Shown: positions 7,804-15,552 of the stretch, one piece after another
How positions within the stretch are numbered: the first letter of the stretch is position 1
Layout: each line of letters begins with the position of its first letter
Assembly (NCBI GenBank): GCA_004297395.1
Contig: SCUO01000105.1
Coordinates: 1 to 44,778 of the forward strand
Direction: 5' to 3'
DNA: 44,778 nt
Origin: Chloroflexota bacterium
GTDB lineage: Bacteria > Chloroflexota > Limnocylindria > Limnocylindrales > CSP1-4
Position numbers and translations under genes: made by a program
Notes under the pieces: generated by a model
Told to the model about the DNA's origin: nothing
Database searches by the model: none
The model's input: the letters and a program-made list of their open reading frames with translations, nothing else

Positions 7804-7812
7804 TGCGATAAT
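7804..7812 (+). promoter_or_regulatory. Extended -10 promoter of the pseudo-PP2C operon
   Basis: TGC followed by GATAAT (7807-7812), 38 nt before the ATG at 7851. A clear ribosome-binding site, AGAGG, sits 5 nt before the ATG. No good -35 is seen, which fits an extended -10 promoter. It lies just after the triple-hairpin repeat. Confidence 0.55.
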
Positions 7813-7850
7813 CCCGCCCCGGCCACCCGCCCAGACCTGGCAGAGGCTCA

Positions 7851-10106
7851 ATGGCCCTCCGACTCCAGATGAAGCTCGGCGTCCTGGCCGAGCGCGATCG
7901 CCTGCCCGACTCGCCCGACACGGTGCTCGTCGTCGAGCCGACCGTGGGTTCCCAGGCGCGCACCAAGGGCCAGCTCTACCTGCTCGTGACCTCGATGGTC
8001 CCGGGCTCCCGGGCGCGCGAGGCGACCCGGCTCGTCGCCAGCGCCATTCGCCACGAGTACTACTACGACGAATCGGCCGGCATCCGGGTCTGCGTCGTGA
8101 AGGCGATCCTGGCCGCGAACAAGCGCCTCACCCACGCTCGCGAGCGCTCCGGCCTGGGGCATGCCGAGGGGTCCGCGCCGATTGGCGTCGGCATCGCCGT
8201 CGTCCGCGATCACGAGCTGTACGTCGCGACCGTCGGCCCGGCCGAGGCCTACCTCAGCCGTGGCGCCCGCCTGTCCACCCTGCCCGACCCCCACCGGGAG
8301 CGCGGGCTGCCGACCCGCGACCTGGAGCCCGACGTCTGGCGCGGCGAGATCAATGTCGGCGACCAGCTCGCCCTGGTCTCGCCCAACGTGATGGGCCGGC
8401 TGGGCCCCGAGGAGCTCAAGGACGCCCTCGTCACGCTCCATCCCCAGCCCGCGATCGAGCACCTCCATCGCCGCTTTGCCGAGGCCGGCGGCGCGGGCAG
8501 CGACGGCGGCCTGGTCCTCGAGGCCGCGGAGGTGGCCGTCACCCGCTCCAGCCGGACGCTCGTCCCGGTGAAGCCGCCGGAGCCCCTGGCGGGGCTCCCG
8601 GATCGCTCGCCGATCCCCCTCGCGGACACCGTCAGCGGCGGTGTCGCCGCGGCCCAGGCGGGTGCTCGCCGGGCGAGGTCGGCCGCAGGCGGAGTCGTGG
8701 GCCGGCTGGTCATGCGCGTCCAGGACGCGATGCCCAGCCGATCGCCCGCCCCGCGCCGGGTCACGCCCCTCGGAGCGCGTCGCGAGATGCAGCAGCGGGC
8801 GGCGGTGGCCGTCCTCGTCCTCATCGCCGTCGCCGGCTCCCTCGGGGTCACGGCCTCGCTCTTCGGCGGCCGCCCGTCGCCGGGCCCGGTGATCAGCTCG
8901 GTCGAGGCCGGCCGCCTCGCCATCGAGGCCGCCCGCGACAACCTCGACCGGGTCTTCGGACCCGGCGTGGACCTCGTCTCGAACGACCCCGACCTCGCGG
9001 AGGACCTCCTGGCCGACACCATCGAGCAGCTCGACCGGGCGGCGGCAGCCGGAATCGCGAACGCCATCATCCGGCCCCTCCGGACGCAGGCGATCGATGG
9101 CCTGGACCGGCTTTACCGGATGGTCGAGGTCACCCCGACCGATGTCTTCACCTTCGCCGCGGATTCGGGCGTGAACCTTGCCGGGATCGTCCGCGGCCCC
9201 GACGGCGCGCCGTACGTCCTGGATCCCGCGACCGCGAGCGTCTACCGGGTCAACCTGGCCGACAAGACCGCGGTCGCCATCTTCCGGGACGGCACGAAGG
9301 CCGCTGGCTCGGTCGAGGCGGCACCGGTCATGCTGACCACCGGCGGCCAGGACCTGCTCATCCTCGACGTCAAGAACGTCCTGTGGCGCTGGCGTCCGGC
9401 CGACGCAACGGGCCGGGGCACGACCACGAAGGTCGACGTCACCGGGTCGCCGGAGTGGGGCGACGACCTCCGGGCGATCGGGACGTTCGTCCGAGATGCC
9501 GCCGGCCTCTACAACTTCTACATCGTCGACCCGTCGGAGCAGGAGATCCTGGCCTACACCCCGGCGGCCGATGGCAGCGGCTTCCCGGCGCCGCCGTCGA
9601 AGCGCCTCACCGTGCCCCGGTCGGTCGACGGCGTCACCTGCCTCTACATCGACGGCGACATCTGGATCGCCGATGCCGGCGCAATCCTCCGGATCGTCGG
9701 TGGCGTGACCGAAGGCTGGGAAGCGGAGCCGCCGCCCGACGAGCTGCTCCGCGAAGCCCCCAGCTACACCGTGGTCATGTCGAGCGCAGAGCGGCGCACC
9801 GGCCGCATCTACGGCTACGACCCCGCCAACGAACGGGTCGTGGCGTTCTTCAAGGCGAGCGGCGAGTACGTCGAGCAGTACCGCCTGGCCGGCGGGGCCG
9901 AGGACTGGGCGGACGCCCGCGGCTGGTATGTCGAGCCGGGCATCGCCGACGCCCCCGACACGATCGTCTGGATCACCGCCCAGGGGATCCGCCAGGCGGT
10001 CCTGGAGCCGGTGACCAGCGAGCCCGGCCCGTCAACGTCGCCCGCGGCAGGGTCGCTCCTGCCGGGCTCCGAGGCGCCGACCGCCGCGCCGACCGCCGCG
10101 CCGTGA
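7851..10106 (+). CDS. PP2C-like pseudophosphatase with outside propeller-like domain
   Basis: A 751-residue protein. Residues 1-235 follow the PP2C (PPM) fold by pattern: GQLYLLVTSM where active enzymes have the DGMGG metal site, ELYVATVGPAEAYLSRGARLS where they have GDSRAY, and GDQLALVSPNVMG where they have SDGL. The metal-binding Asp residues are therefore missing and it is probably inactive. A linker (240-315) and one membrane helix near 318-340 (VAVLVLIAVAGSLGV) follow. An outside part (345-700) has repeated propeller-like strands such as GPDGAPYVLDPATASVYRV and GDIWIADAGAILRI. A Pro/Thr/Ala-rich tail ends it. It may bind a phosphoprotein inside and a ligand outside. The stop overlaps the rhomboid start (GTGA). 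Confidence 0.7.
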   Translation: MALRLQMKLGVLAERDRLPDSPDTVLVVEPTVGSQARTKGQLYLLVTSMVPGSRAREATRLVASAIRHEYYYDESAGIRVCVVKAILAANKRLTHARERSGLGHAEGSAPIGVGIAVVRDHELYVATVGPAEAYLSRGARLSTLPDPHRERGLPTRDLEPDVWRGEINVGDQLALVSPNVMGRLGPEELKDALVTLHPQPAIEHLHRRFAEAGGAGSDGGLVLEAAEVAVTRSSRTLVPVKPPEPLAGLPDRSPIPLADTVSGGVAAAQAGARRARSAAGGVVGRLVMRVQDAMPSRSPAPRRVTPLGARREMQQRAAVAVLVLIAVAGSLGVTASLFGGRPSPGPVISSVEAGRLAIEAARDNLDRVFGPGVDLVSNDPDLAEDLLADTIEQLDRAAAAGIANAIIRPLRTQAIDGLDRLYRMVEVTPTDVFTFAADSGVNLAGIVRGPDGAPYVLDPATASVYRVNLADKTAVAIFRDGTKAAGSVEAAPVMLTTGGQDLLILDVKNVLWRWRPADATGRGTTTKVDVTGSPEWGDDLRAIGTFVRDAAGLYNFYIVDPSEQEILAYTPAADGSGFPAPPSKRLTVPRSVDGVTCLYIDGDIWIADAGAILRIVGGVTEGWEAEPPPDELLREAPSYTVVMSSAERRTGRIYGYDPANERVVAFFKASGEYVEQYRLAGGAEDWADARGWYVEPGIADAPDTIVWITAQGIRQAVLEPVTSEPGPSTSPAAGSLLPGSEAPTAAPTAAP

Positions 10107-10804
10107 TCCCGCTTCGCGATGCCAACCCGACGCGTCGCAGACCGGTCGTCACGCTCGCTGTCATCGCCGCATGCACCGCCGTCTTCGCCCTCGAGCTGAG
10201 TGTCGAGGCGTCCGGCGGCGAGGCTGCCCTGGCCGCCTTCTTCGACACCTGGGGCGCGGTCCCGAGCCGGATCTCCGCAGCCCTGGCCGGGACCGGCGAG
10301 TTCGGCCCGGCGGCCACTGGCATCCTCGCCAGCCTCTTCCTCCACGGCGGCTGGGAGCACCTCATCGGCAACATGCTGTTCCTGTGGATCTTCGGCAACA
10401 ACATCGAGGATCGCCTGGGCCGGCTGCCGTTCCTGGCCTTCTACCTCCTCGGTGGCATCGCGGCGGCGCTTGCCCAGGTCTGGATCGAGCCGGCCTCGGA
10501 CATTCCGCTCGTCGGCGCCTCGGGCGCGATCGCCGCGACCCTGGGCGCCTACATCGTCCTGTACCCGCGGGCCCGGATCCTGACCCTCGTCTTCCTGGGC
10601 TTCTTCTTCCAGCTGATCGAGGTCCCGGCGCTCATCGTCCTGGCCCTCTGGTTCGGGCTCCAGCTCATCGACGGGGTAGCAACCCTGGGGGCCCCGACCG
10701 CCGGTGGTGGGGTGGCCTTCTTTGCCCACATCGGAGGTTTCGTCCTCGGGGCCCTCGCGGGCATGGCCGTCCGGGCGACCTCGCCCCGGCGACCGATGGG
10801 ATAA
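10103..10804 (+). CDS. Rhomboid family intramembrane serine protease
   Basis: A 233-residue, six-helix rhomboid that cuts membrane proteins within the bilayer. The catalytic Ser140 is in GASGAIAAT and the paired His209 is in FFAHIGGFVLG. The oxyanion-side motif HGGWEHLIGNMLFLWIFG is in TM2, and the L1-loop type Trp/Arg motifs are seen near EDRLGRLPF. The GTG start at 10103 overlaps the stop of the preceding gene. The pseudophosphatase has its single transmembrane helix right next door, so it could be a substrate, but this is only inference. Confidence 0.92.
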   Translation: MIPLRDANPTRRRPVVTLAVIAACTAVFALELSVEASGGEAALAAFFDTWGAVPSRISAALAGTGEFGPAATGILASLFLHGGWEHLIGNMLFLWIFGNNIEDRLGRLPFLAFYLLGGIAAALAQVWIEPASDIPLVGASGAIAATLGAYIVLYPRARILTLVFLGFFFQLIEVPALIVLALWFGLQLIDGVATLGAPTAGGGVAFFAHIGGFVLGALAGMAVRATSPRRPMG

Positions 10805-10805
10805 T
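10797..10805 (+). promoter_or_regulatory. Extended -10 for a leaderless nuclease mRNA
   Basis: TGG then GATAAT (10800-10805), exactly 6 nt before the ATG at 10812, so transcription would begin at or next to the start codon. It overlaps the rhomboid stop codon (10802-10804). No Shine-Dalgarno-like sequence is seen other than GGG within the 6 nt. Confidence 0.6.
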
Positions 10806-10811
10806 CCGGGC

Positions 10812-11450
10812 ATGGGCCGTCTCGTCGAGATGCTGGTCGAGAGCGTTCGCGTCCACATGCTCTCGAACCGCCACGTCGTCATCCTCAAGGACACCGAGCG
10901 CGAGCGCTACCTGCCCATCTGGATCGGGCCGTGGGAGGCGAGCGCGATCGCCATGAAGCTCCAGGGCCTCTCGGCCGAGCGGCCGCTCACCCATGACCTG
11001 TTCGTGGCCGCCCTCGACCAGCTCGGCGTCCGGATCGACCGCGTCGTGATCTCCGAGCTGGCCGAGGAGACGTACCACGCCCGCCTGATCCTCGAGCGTG
11101 ATGGCGAGGAGTTCGAGCTCGATGCCCGGCCGTCCGATTCGGTCGCCCTTGCCGTTCGCAGCGCGGTCCGGATCCTCGTCGCCGAGGAGGTCCTGGAGCA
11201 GGCTGCGCTGGGCGTCGATCCGGGCGGCGACGAATCGGCCACAGAGGCGGGCGAGGCGACCCGCCCGGGCCGGCCGACGATGGGCCCCGGCGTGCCCCTC
11301 GAGACACTGAGCGACGACGTCGTCGACGAGCGGCTCGACATGTTCCGGGACTTCGTGAACTCGCTCGACATCGACCCCGGGAGCTCGAGCGGTGGCGCTG
11401 GCGGGAGCAGCGGTCCGCGCGACCCGGGCGGCCCACGCCGGAGCGGCTGA
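10812..11450 (+). CDS. Bifunctional nuclease (DUF151) family protein
   Basis: A 212-residue protein of the bifunctional nuclease / DUF151 family. Conserved parts are RYLPIWIGPWEASAIAMKLQG, then RPLTHDLFVAALDQLG, and RPSDSVALAVRSAVRILVAEEVLE. The C-terminal third holds a linker and a UVR-like amphipathic region (DERLDMFRDFVNSL), then a Gly/Ser-rich end. Members have DNase/RNase activity or regulatory roles. The ATG at 10812 follows a promoter-like box by 6 nt, which suggests leaderless translation. It converges with the GT2 gene at 11515. Confidence 0.88.
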   Translation: MGRLVEMLVESVRVHMLSNRHVVILKDTERERYLPIWIGPWEASAIAMKLQGLSAERPLTHDLFVAALDQLGVRIDRVVISELAEETYHARLILERDGEEFELDARPSDSVALAVRSAVRILVAEEVLEQAALGVDPGGDESATEAGEATRPGRPTMGPGVPLETLSDDVVDERLDMFRDFVNSLDIDPGSSSGGAGGSSGPRDPGGPRRSG

Positions 11451-11514
11451 GCGGGGCGACGGAACGCGGCCGGCGAGCGGCTCGGAGAGACCAGGCCGCC
11501 GACCCGCGGTGGCC

Positions 11515-12339
11515 TCAGCCGTCGCCGAGGATGGGCTCGCCGCGCGAGAGGGCGCGTCGAGGGGCCGCCCAGAGCCGCAGCCGCAGGCGCCAGAAGTCGC
11601 GCATCGCCCGGAACACGACCTGGGGTTTGGCGCCGGTGGGCGAGCCCGCGGTCCGGGGGTAGTGCGGGACGCCGACCTCGACGACCGTCCGGCCGGACGC
11701 GCGGAGCTTGATCAGGAGCTCGGCCGAGAAGAACGCGCCGCCCGATTCGACGTTGATGCCCGTGAGCGCATCGCGCCGGAAGAGCTTGCAGGCACAGTCG
11801 ACGTCGGTGACCCGGAGGCCGAAGAAGATCCGGTTGGCGAGCCGGTAGGCCTTCGCGTAGAGCGTCCGGACGAGGGGATCGGCACGCTTGATCCGGTAGC
11901 CCACGACGACATCGGCGCCGCCCTCGGCGAACCGGGCGGTGAGCCGGCCGATGTCGGCGACCCTGAACTGGCGATCACCGTCGGTGAAGGCGATGAGCTC
12001 GTGGCGGGCCGCCCCGAAGCCGGTCCGGAGGGCCGCCCCGTAGCCGAGGTTGCGGGGGTGGTGGGCCGCCCGGACGCGCGGATCGGCCGCGGCCAGCTCG
12101 TCGGCGATCTGCGGCGTCGCGTCGCGCGAGCCGTCGTCGACGATGACGACCTCGAAGGCCTCGGCCAGGGTCGGCAGCGTCGCGAGGGCCTCGTCGACCA
12201 AGCCGCGCAGGTTGGCCTCCTCGTTGTGGGCCGGGAAGAAGTAGGACAGGGCCGGGACGCGCGCCGCCGCGGTGGCGGTGCCCGGGGCGGCCACGGTGCT
12301 CGGCGCGGCCGTCTGGCCCGCCGCCCCCGCCGCGGTCAC
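11515..12339 (-). CDS. GT2 glycosyltransferase, polyprenol-phosphate mannose synthase-like
   Basis: A 274-residue GT-A glycosyltransferase of family 2. It starts with an Ala-rich leader, then SYFFPAHNEEANLRGLV, a nucleotide-binding VVIVDDGSRDATP, and the metal site FTDGDRQF. The acceptor part VTDVDCACKLFRRDAL resembles the dolichol-phosphate-mannose synthase group. There is no C-terminal membrane domain. Such enzymes make polyprenol-phosphate sugars for GT-C transferases, three of which lie next to it. The GTG at 12339 overlaps the DUF2723 stop (GTGA); longer starts run into that gene. It is last in the minus operon and converges on the nuclease gene. Confidence 0.88.
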   Translation of the reverse strand: MTAAGAAGQTAAPSTVAAPGTATAAARVPALSYFFPAHNEEANLRGLVDEALATLPTLAEAFEVVIVDDGSRDATPQIADELAAADPRVRAAHHPRNLGYGAALRTGFGAARHELIAFTDGDRQFRVADIGRLTARFAEGGADVVVGYRIKRADPLVRTLYAKAYRLANRIFFGLRVTDVDCACKLFRRDALTGINVESGGAFFSAELLIKLRASGRTVVEVGVPHYPRTAGSPTGAKPQVVFRAMRDFWRLRLRLWAAPRRALSRGEPILGDG

Positions 12340-14000
12340 GAGCCGGCCCCCCGGGCGCCGATCACGCGATAGACGTTCCCGGCCGGTTCGGCGGTCAGCG
12401 GCTCGAGGATGTAGCGGTCGAGCACCAGCCCGAGGTCGTGGGCGTTGGCCCGGATGACATAGACGGGCCGGGTCCCGAGGAATCGCTGGATCACGTCGGT
12501 GGCTTCTCCGTAACCGAGGTCGATGCGCGTCCGGTCGTCGACGATCGTGAGATCCGGGCGCTCGCCATCGACGAGGGTGACATACCAGAGCACGGTCGAC
12601 GTGCTCCACCAGCTGACGACGACGGCGTCCTCCTCGATCTGCGACAGGGCGGCCGTGGCCCAGCGCCGGGCCGACGTGTCGTTGCTGCGGTCGGCCGCCG
12701 CAAGGCGAGCCTCGACGTCGACGACGGCCGGCACGAGGAGCAGGGCGCCCAGCATCGCCCCGACCAGGCCCGGCAGGAGCGGTTGGCGGCCGCGCTTCGG
12801 GCGCGGCGCGCCCTCCGGGACGGGGCCACCCCCCGCCTTGGCCGCGAGGTCGGCCGCATCGACGAGTTCATCGATGCCGGTCAGCTGCTCCACGATGACT
12901 CCGCCGAGGACGCCCAGCCAGGTCCAGGCCCACAGGACCGGCCCCAGGTAGTACCGCCCGATGTCGGCGTTCGAGTAGGACGCGTTGAAGAAGACGGTGA
13001 TGACCGTCGCGGATCCGGTCAGGAGCGCATAGCGTGGGTGCCGCACGGCCGTCGCCAGGAAGCCGATGACGATCGCCGGCGCCAGGATGCCGAACTGGAG
13101 CTGGGCGAGCTCACCGAGCTCGCCCAGCTTTCGCGGGATCTCGCCGAGCGGGTCGTGCAACGAACCCCGGAACTGCTCGGCCAGGGCCACGTACCAGAAG
13201 CCGTCCCAGGTATCGGGCCGGGCGTAGACCAGCGGTGCCCTGAGCGCCTCGCCGAATGCACCGGCCCGGATCGGCAGCTCCAGGTAGACCAGGACGAGCG
13301 ACCCGACGAGGGCCACGAGACAGGCGCCGATGAGTCGTGGCCGCAACAGGATCCGCGGGTGGACGCTGAGGACATAGAGGCCAACCGGGGCGGCCAGGAG
13401 GAGCATCAACGAGTGGTTGCCGGCCGCCAGCCCGAATGTCAGGGCCGCCGCGATGAGCCAGCGATCGGCCTTCGCGGCCGCCGCCGCGTCGGCTTCGGCG
13501 TCGCGCCGGGCGTGCTCCCAGCGGAGGAGGATGGCGAACAGCACCGCCACGAAGGCCAGGTGGAGGGTGTGCGGGTCGGCGTGGGTCGCGAGGTTCCAGG
13601 CGACCGGCGTGGTCGCGAGGGCCAGGCCGACCGCGATGCCGATGGCCGTGGATCCGGTGAGGCGAATCGCGAGGCGGACCGCCGCCCCGGCCGCAACCCC
13701 GACGCACAGGAGCGAGAAGACGTTCATCCGGAAGGCAGGCTCGCCGATCGGGGTGAGGAGGACGTTGACCAGGAAGCCCAGGATCACGTACGTCGGATAG
13801 CCCGTGGGATGGGCCGTGCCCAGGATCGGCGCGACGGTCTGGAACTCGCCCGTGTCCCAGTAGCCGACCCCGGGCATGAGGCCCGGGCCGACGATGACGC
13901 TGATGACGAGGATCACCGCGGCCGGCGGCAGGATCGCAGCGAGGGCGCCGGGGCTGAGGCGCGGCCGGCGCTCGGGGAGGCCGCCGATCGAGCTCACCAT
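12336..14000 (-). CDS. DUF2723 membrane glycosyltransferase (TMEM260/PMT-like)
   Basis: A 554-residue GT-C-type membrane protein. The diagnostic DUF2723 loop reads YWDTGEFQTVAPILGTAHPTG, with the catalytic-type Asp in DTGEF and the HPTGYP motif. About ten hydrophobic segments follow. The C-terminal outside part holds NVYRVIGARGAGS at its end. Eukaryotic TMEM260 O-mannosylates proteins using dolichol-phosphate-mannose; the bacterial members are taken to act similarly. The ATG at 14000 overlaps the stop of the upstream GT-C gene, so the two are coupled. An adjacent GTG at 13997 is possible. Its GT2 partner follows with a 4-nt overlap. Confidence 0.87.
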   Translation of the reverse strand: MVSSIGGLPERRPRLSPGALAAILPPAAVILVISVIVGPGLMPGVGYWDTGEFQTVAPILGTAHPTGYPTYVILGFLVNVLLTPIGEPAFRMNVFSLLCVGVAAGAAVRLAIRLTGSTAIGIAVGLALATTPVAWNLATHADPHTLHLAFVAVLFAILLRWEHARRDAEADAAAAAKADRWLIAAALTFGLAAGNHSLMLLLAAPVGLYVLSVHPRILLRPRLIGACLVALVGSLVLVYLELPIRAGAFGEALRAPLVYARPDTWDGFWYVALAEQFRGSLHDPLGEIPRKLGELGELAQLQFGILAPAIVIGFLATAVRHPRYALLTGSATVITVFFNASYSNADIGRYYLGPVLWAWTWLGVLGGVIVEQLTGIDELVDAADLAAKAGGGPVPEGAPRPKRGRQPLLPGLVGAMLGALLLVPAVVDVEARLAAADRSNDTSARRWATAALSQIEEDAVVVSWWSTSTVLWYVTLVDGERPDLTIVDDRTRIDLGYGEATDVIQRFLGTRPVYVIRANAHDLGLVLDRYILEPLTAEPAGNVYRVIGARGAGS

Positions 14001-15523
14001 CCGAACAGGTTGCCCCACGTCACGCCCCAGAAGTTGATCGCGACCGACGCCCCCACCAGCCAGCCGGCAAGCAGGCGGACGCCGCCCCGTCGGGCCATCC
14101 CGAGGGCCACCAGCGGCACGGCGAAGACCACGAAATCGTTGCTGAAGCGGTAGCCGAACTGGACCCAGCCCTGGCTGAAATGCATCAGATTGACGATGGC
14201 GACCGAGACGACCGCGAGGGCCGCGCCGGCGACCAGACGCGACCGCCCGATCCGGCCGAGCGCCGGGACGAGGTAGAGGAAGGCCGGGCTCGTCAGGATG
14301 ATGCTCATCCCGATCGCCCTCGGGATCGCGATGGGGCAGGCCGGGTCGAACAGGCCTCGGGCCGAGTTCTCGGCGGCGCACAGGGCTTCGGTCGCGCCGC
14401 CGAACGCATCCAGGCCGTGGCTCGGCAGGATCGCCGGGGTCGACAGGAACATGATCCCGAGGTTCTGGGGCAGGTACCGGACGTCCTCGATGCTCCAGGC
14501 CGGGTTGTAGCCGAGTGCCCGGTAGCCGTTGGCCTCGAGCTGGTAGAGGTACTCGTAGCCGGGATGGAAGAGCTGGCCGGTGGTGGCGATGTTGTAGGCC
14601 AGGAGCAGGCCGACCGGGATGATCGCCCCGAGCCCGGCCGAGATCGAGCGCCGGGCGAGCGACCCGCCGCTCCCGACGAGCATGAAGAAGGGCGCCCCGA
14701 AGACGATCGTGAGGCGCGCCGTGCAGGCCAGCCCGAACAGGAGACCGGCGACGAACTGGCGCCGGTCGACGAACGCGAGCGGCGACCGAAGGCCGGCGAC
14801 CGTCTCGGCCAGCGCCGCCGGCAGCGAATCGACGATCACCACGCCGAGCGGTCGGCCGGCTTCGGCCCCAGCGGCGTCGGCGTTGTCGTGAGCTTCCTCG
14901 AGTTCGCCCCCCGGGTCCGGCTCGGCGTCGGCGGCGAACGATCGGTCCCCGCCGAGGGCCAGGCCCACGGCCGCGAGGAGCGGGGCGAGGGCGACCACAT
15001 GGGCGAAGAACCAGGTCGTGCCGAGGCCGGCGGCATACCAGACCACGGTCCCGAAGCCGAAGAAGATCGTGACCGCCAGGCGGACCATCCGGTCCACCGG
15101 CAGCCGCCCGAGCATCCACCAGCACAACCCGACATCGATCGCCCCGACGACGACCGAGACCGCCCGCTCGTCCGTTGCCAGTCCCCACAGCGCCACGAAC
15201 GGCATGAGCACGATCGCCGGCAGCGGAGGGAACGGCAGGAGCCCGAATCCCGTCCGATTGCCAGCGGCATCGGTCAGCGGGAAGAAATCCTGGAAGTTGT
15301 TGCCCGGGACCGGCCACGGGATGGCCGCCTGGCCATCGAGGAATGCGGCGGCCTGCCACACGAAATGGTTGTAGATACGGACCGAGCCCGGGAGCCAGTA
15401 GGCGGCCAGCGCGGCGACGACGAGGCCGGCGCCGATGAGCGCGGACGGGAGGATATCGAGCCAATGCAGATCGTTGCGTGGGATCCTGGTCGCGGCACGG
15501 CCCTGTGCTACCCTGCCCTCCAC
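13994..15523 (-). CDS. GT-C-like integral membrane glycosyltransferase
   Basis: A 509-residue membrane protein with about ten helices. The first is LPSALIGAGLVVAALAAYWL, followed by an outside loop (RIYNHFVWQAAAFLDGQ, then PLTDAAGNRTGFG) like that of GT-C transferases. An acidic cytoplasmic segment (PDPGGELEEAHDNADAAGAE) lies at about 205-225. No strict family motif can be assigned, so the donor and acceptor are unknown. GT39-like and GT87-like families are the alternatives. The GTG at 15523 is the first gene of the minus operon. Only 29 nt separate it from the divergent giant fusion gene. Confidence 0.75.
   Translation of the reverse strand: MEGRVAQGRAATRIPRNDLHWLDILPSALIGAGLVVAALAAYWLPGSVRIYNHFVWQAAAFLDGQAAIPWPVPGNNFQDFFPLTDAAGNRTGFGLLPFPPLPAIVLMPFVALWGLATDERAVSVVVGAIDVGLCWWMLGRLPVDRMVRLAVTIFFGFGTVVWYAAGLGTTWFFAHVVALAPLLAAVGLALGGDRSFAADAEPDPGGELEEAHDNADAAGAEAGRPLGVVIVDSLPAALAETVAGLRSPLAFVDRRQFVAGLLFGLACTARLTIVFGAPFFMLVGSGGSLARRSISAGLGAIIPVGLLLAYNIATTGQLFHPGYEYLYQLEANGYRALGYNPAWSIEDVRYLPQNLGIMFLSTPAILPSHGLDAFGGATEALCAAENSARGLFDPACPIAIPRAIGMSIILTSPAFLYLVPALGRIGRSRLVAGAALAVVSVAIVNLMHFSQGWVQFGYRFSNDFVVFAVPLVALGMARRGGVRLLAGWLVGASVAINFWGVTWGNLFGW
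15506..15514 (+). promoter_or_regulatory. Possible extended -10 for the giant fusion gene
   Basis: TGC followed by TACCCT (15509-15514), inside the 5' end of the divergent GT-C gene, 38 nt before the TTG start at 15553. No clear -35. It fits the TGN-TANNNT pattern seen elsewhere in the window. Confidence 0.4.
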
Positions 15524-15552
15524 CTCATCGCTCGTGCAGGAGGCCGAACCGG

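Noticed and set aside
7355..10804. A 1149-codon open frame on the plus strand in front of the rhomboid gene
   Set aside because: Only its last 233 codons match a family. The rest is an Arg/Pro/Gly-rich shadow of the DUF721 and pseudo-PP2C genes, typical of high GC.
14001..15464. An N-terminal extension of the DUF2723 gene
   Set aside because: The extended part is in the shadow of the GT-C gene and is low-complexity Arg/Gly/Pro. The overlap start at 14000 is natural.
15478..15552. An earlier start at 15478 for the giant fusion
   Set aside because: It would overlap the divergent gene's first codons, and the AGGAGG lies correctly for the TTG at 15553.
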